The notes beneath the pieces were generated by a model, which ran no database searches, was not told the origin of the DNA, and saw only the letters and a program-made list of their open reading frames with translations. Below, piece by piece: positions 63,382 through 64,000 of a stretch of DNA of 64,000 nucleotides. How positions within the stretch are numbered: position 1 is the first letter of the stretch; each line of letters begins with the position of its first letter. The position numbers and the translations under genes were made by a program. The DNA comes from Deltaproteobacteria bacterium (lineage in GTDB: Bacteria; Myxococcota_C; UBA6777): contig SBHC01000081.1 of assembly GCA_006226375.1 (NCBI GenBank), positions 62,001 through 126,000 of the forward strand, written 5' to 3'.

Positions 63382-64000
63382 CTATGGCGCACGAAGCTTC
63401 CAAAGGAACAGCTCTTTGGAGAACGAGTTCTGCTGTCGCTTGAGGGTTGTACCGCCCATGACAACGTCGTCTTCAAACTCACCGGTGATGTAGATATTGT
63501 CCTGACGATCGATCGCAATCCAGCGTCCTGCCGCCGTGCCCTTCCCCGACGACAAGGCAGACCAGTCGTACTTGTTTTGTGACGACAACCTCGTGATGTA
63601 GGCGTGGAACTTGCTCCCTGCGGTCAGGGTTTGGTTGCCTATTTTGAAGGTGCCGCTGAACTCTCCCCCAACGTAGATTCGTCCCTTGCTATCGAAGGCA
63701 ACGGATGTGGGGTGAATGTGAGATGACCCTTGAGAGTAGTCACTCTGGATGACCTTTCCTGAGGTGTCGAGGAGAATCGTGGTCATGGTTCCGTGCAAGG
63801 CTGAAGGAATCGAGAAACTCCCAAACGTCTTCTTTCCCTCCAGTTCGGTGCTGAGAAAGAGTTGCCCCTTGGGAGTCCAACGCAAGGCATGAGGAATCGT
63901 GGAACCCTGACCTGTACTTTGAACCACCCACTGGATGGCTCCGGCGGCGTTCCACTTCACAACAAACAGGTCATCTTGTTGGGTGGTTAATGTCGTGTTT
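63382..64000 (-). CDS. SBBP-type beta-propeller repeat protein, C-terminal fragment
   Basis: At least 206 residues of the C-terminus; the 5' end lies beyond the right edge, because the frame stays open to position 64000 and upstream residues continue the repeat. Units contain DDLFVVKWNAAGAIQW, VAFDSKGRIYVGGEFSG and IAIDRQDNIYITGEF, the ~50-residue blades of SBBP / 'NHL-like' secreted propellers. It ends with FLWKLRAP. No Cys-anchoring motif at the C-terminus, so the anchor, if any, is N-terminal. Confidence 0.83.
   Translation of the reverse strand, partial: NTTLTTQQDDLFVVKWNAAGAIQWVVQSTGQGSTIPHALRWTPKGQLFLSTELEGKKTFGSFSIPSALHGTMTTILLDTSGKVIQSDYSQGSSHIHPTSVAFDSKGRIYVGGEFSGTFKIGNQTLTAGSKFHAYITRLSSQNKYDWSALSSGKGTAAGRWIAIDRQDNIYITGEFEDDVVMGGTTLKRQQNSFSKELFLWKLRAP

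Overview
The window looks like chromosomal DNA from a Gram-negative delta-proteobacterial-type predator or soil/marine lineage, most likely Myxococcota or Bradymonadota. The indications are two zinc-ribbon Ser/Thr kinases with C-terminal membrane anchors, about a dozen secreted lipoproteins with Pro/Glu-rich or Thr-rich linkers, long Cys-rich repeat proteins with MopE-like motifs, a MYXO-CTERM-like C-terminal sorting tag, and an aryl-polyene type pigment cluster. The taxonomic call is inference; there is no rRNA gene. I see no tRNA, CRISPR array, transposase or phage gene.

Layout. 1-8.4 kb: the 5' end of dnaE (minus), a DUF2723 membrane glycosyltransferase, a PLD-like nuclease, a Ser/Thr kinase, gltX, then a gene-free 765-bp stretch packed with GATC sites in front of a DpnA-like (GATC-type) DNA adenine methyltransferase. 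8.5-19.1 kb: a secreted sugar-dehydrogenase/di-heme cytochrome fusion, a small protein made of 15 heptapeptides, and a translationally coupled trio (sorting-tagged secreted protein, beta-helix lipoprotein, 1461-aa protein with a pore-less voltage-sensor domain).

19.3-40.3 kb: an aryl polyene / flexirubin / xanthomonadin-like biosynthetic cluster. An export operon (unknown membrane protein, MMPL exporter, membrane-anchored phytochelatin-synthase-like protein) is followed by a 16-repeat Cys-rich lipoprotein, a chain-length-factor-like KS, an acyltransferase, a convergent flavin-dependent halogenase-like oxidoreductase, and a tightly overlapping operon: two ACPs, a COG4648 membrane protein, an acyl-activating enzyme fused to a dehydratase, a GT2-acyltransferase fusion, an aromatic amino acid ammonia-lyase, KS, dehydratase, ketoreductase, second KS, LolA-like carrier and DUF3261 lipoprotein. 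Together these would make an arylacrylate starter from tyrosine (or histidine/phenylalanine), extend and dehydrate it into a conjugated polyene on ACP, attach it to a lipid and move it to the outer membrane; the oxidoreductase would halogenate the ring or polyene.

40.4-64 kb: an M48 metallopeptidase lipoprotein, a Pro-rich secreted protein, typA, a kelch-type lipoprotein, a P-type ATPase, a carotenoid oxygenase divergent from a pentaheme lipoprotein, a minus-strand group (PNGase F-like lipoprotein, PEGA-like membrane protein, Ser/Thr kinase, threonine aldolase), a degenerate PP2C-like protein divergent from a fatty-acid CoA ligase, a CAP-domain lipoprotein, a 13-unit Cys-rich lipoprotein and the 3' end of a beta-propeller (SBBP-type) protein running off the right edge.

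Most promising for follow-up: the GATC array beside a DpnA-like methylase, the pore-less voltage-sensor protein and its operon, the heptapeptide protein, and the phytochelatin-synthase-like and halogenase-like additions to the polyene cluster.
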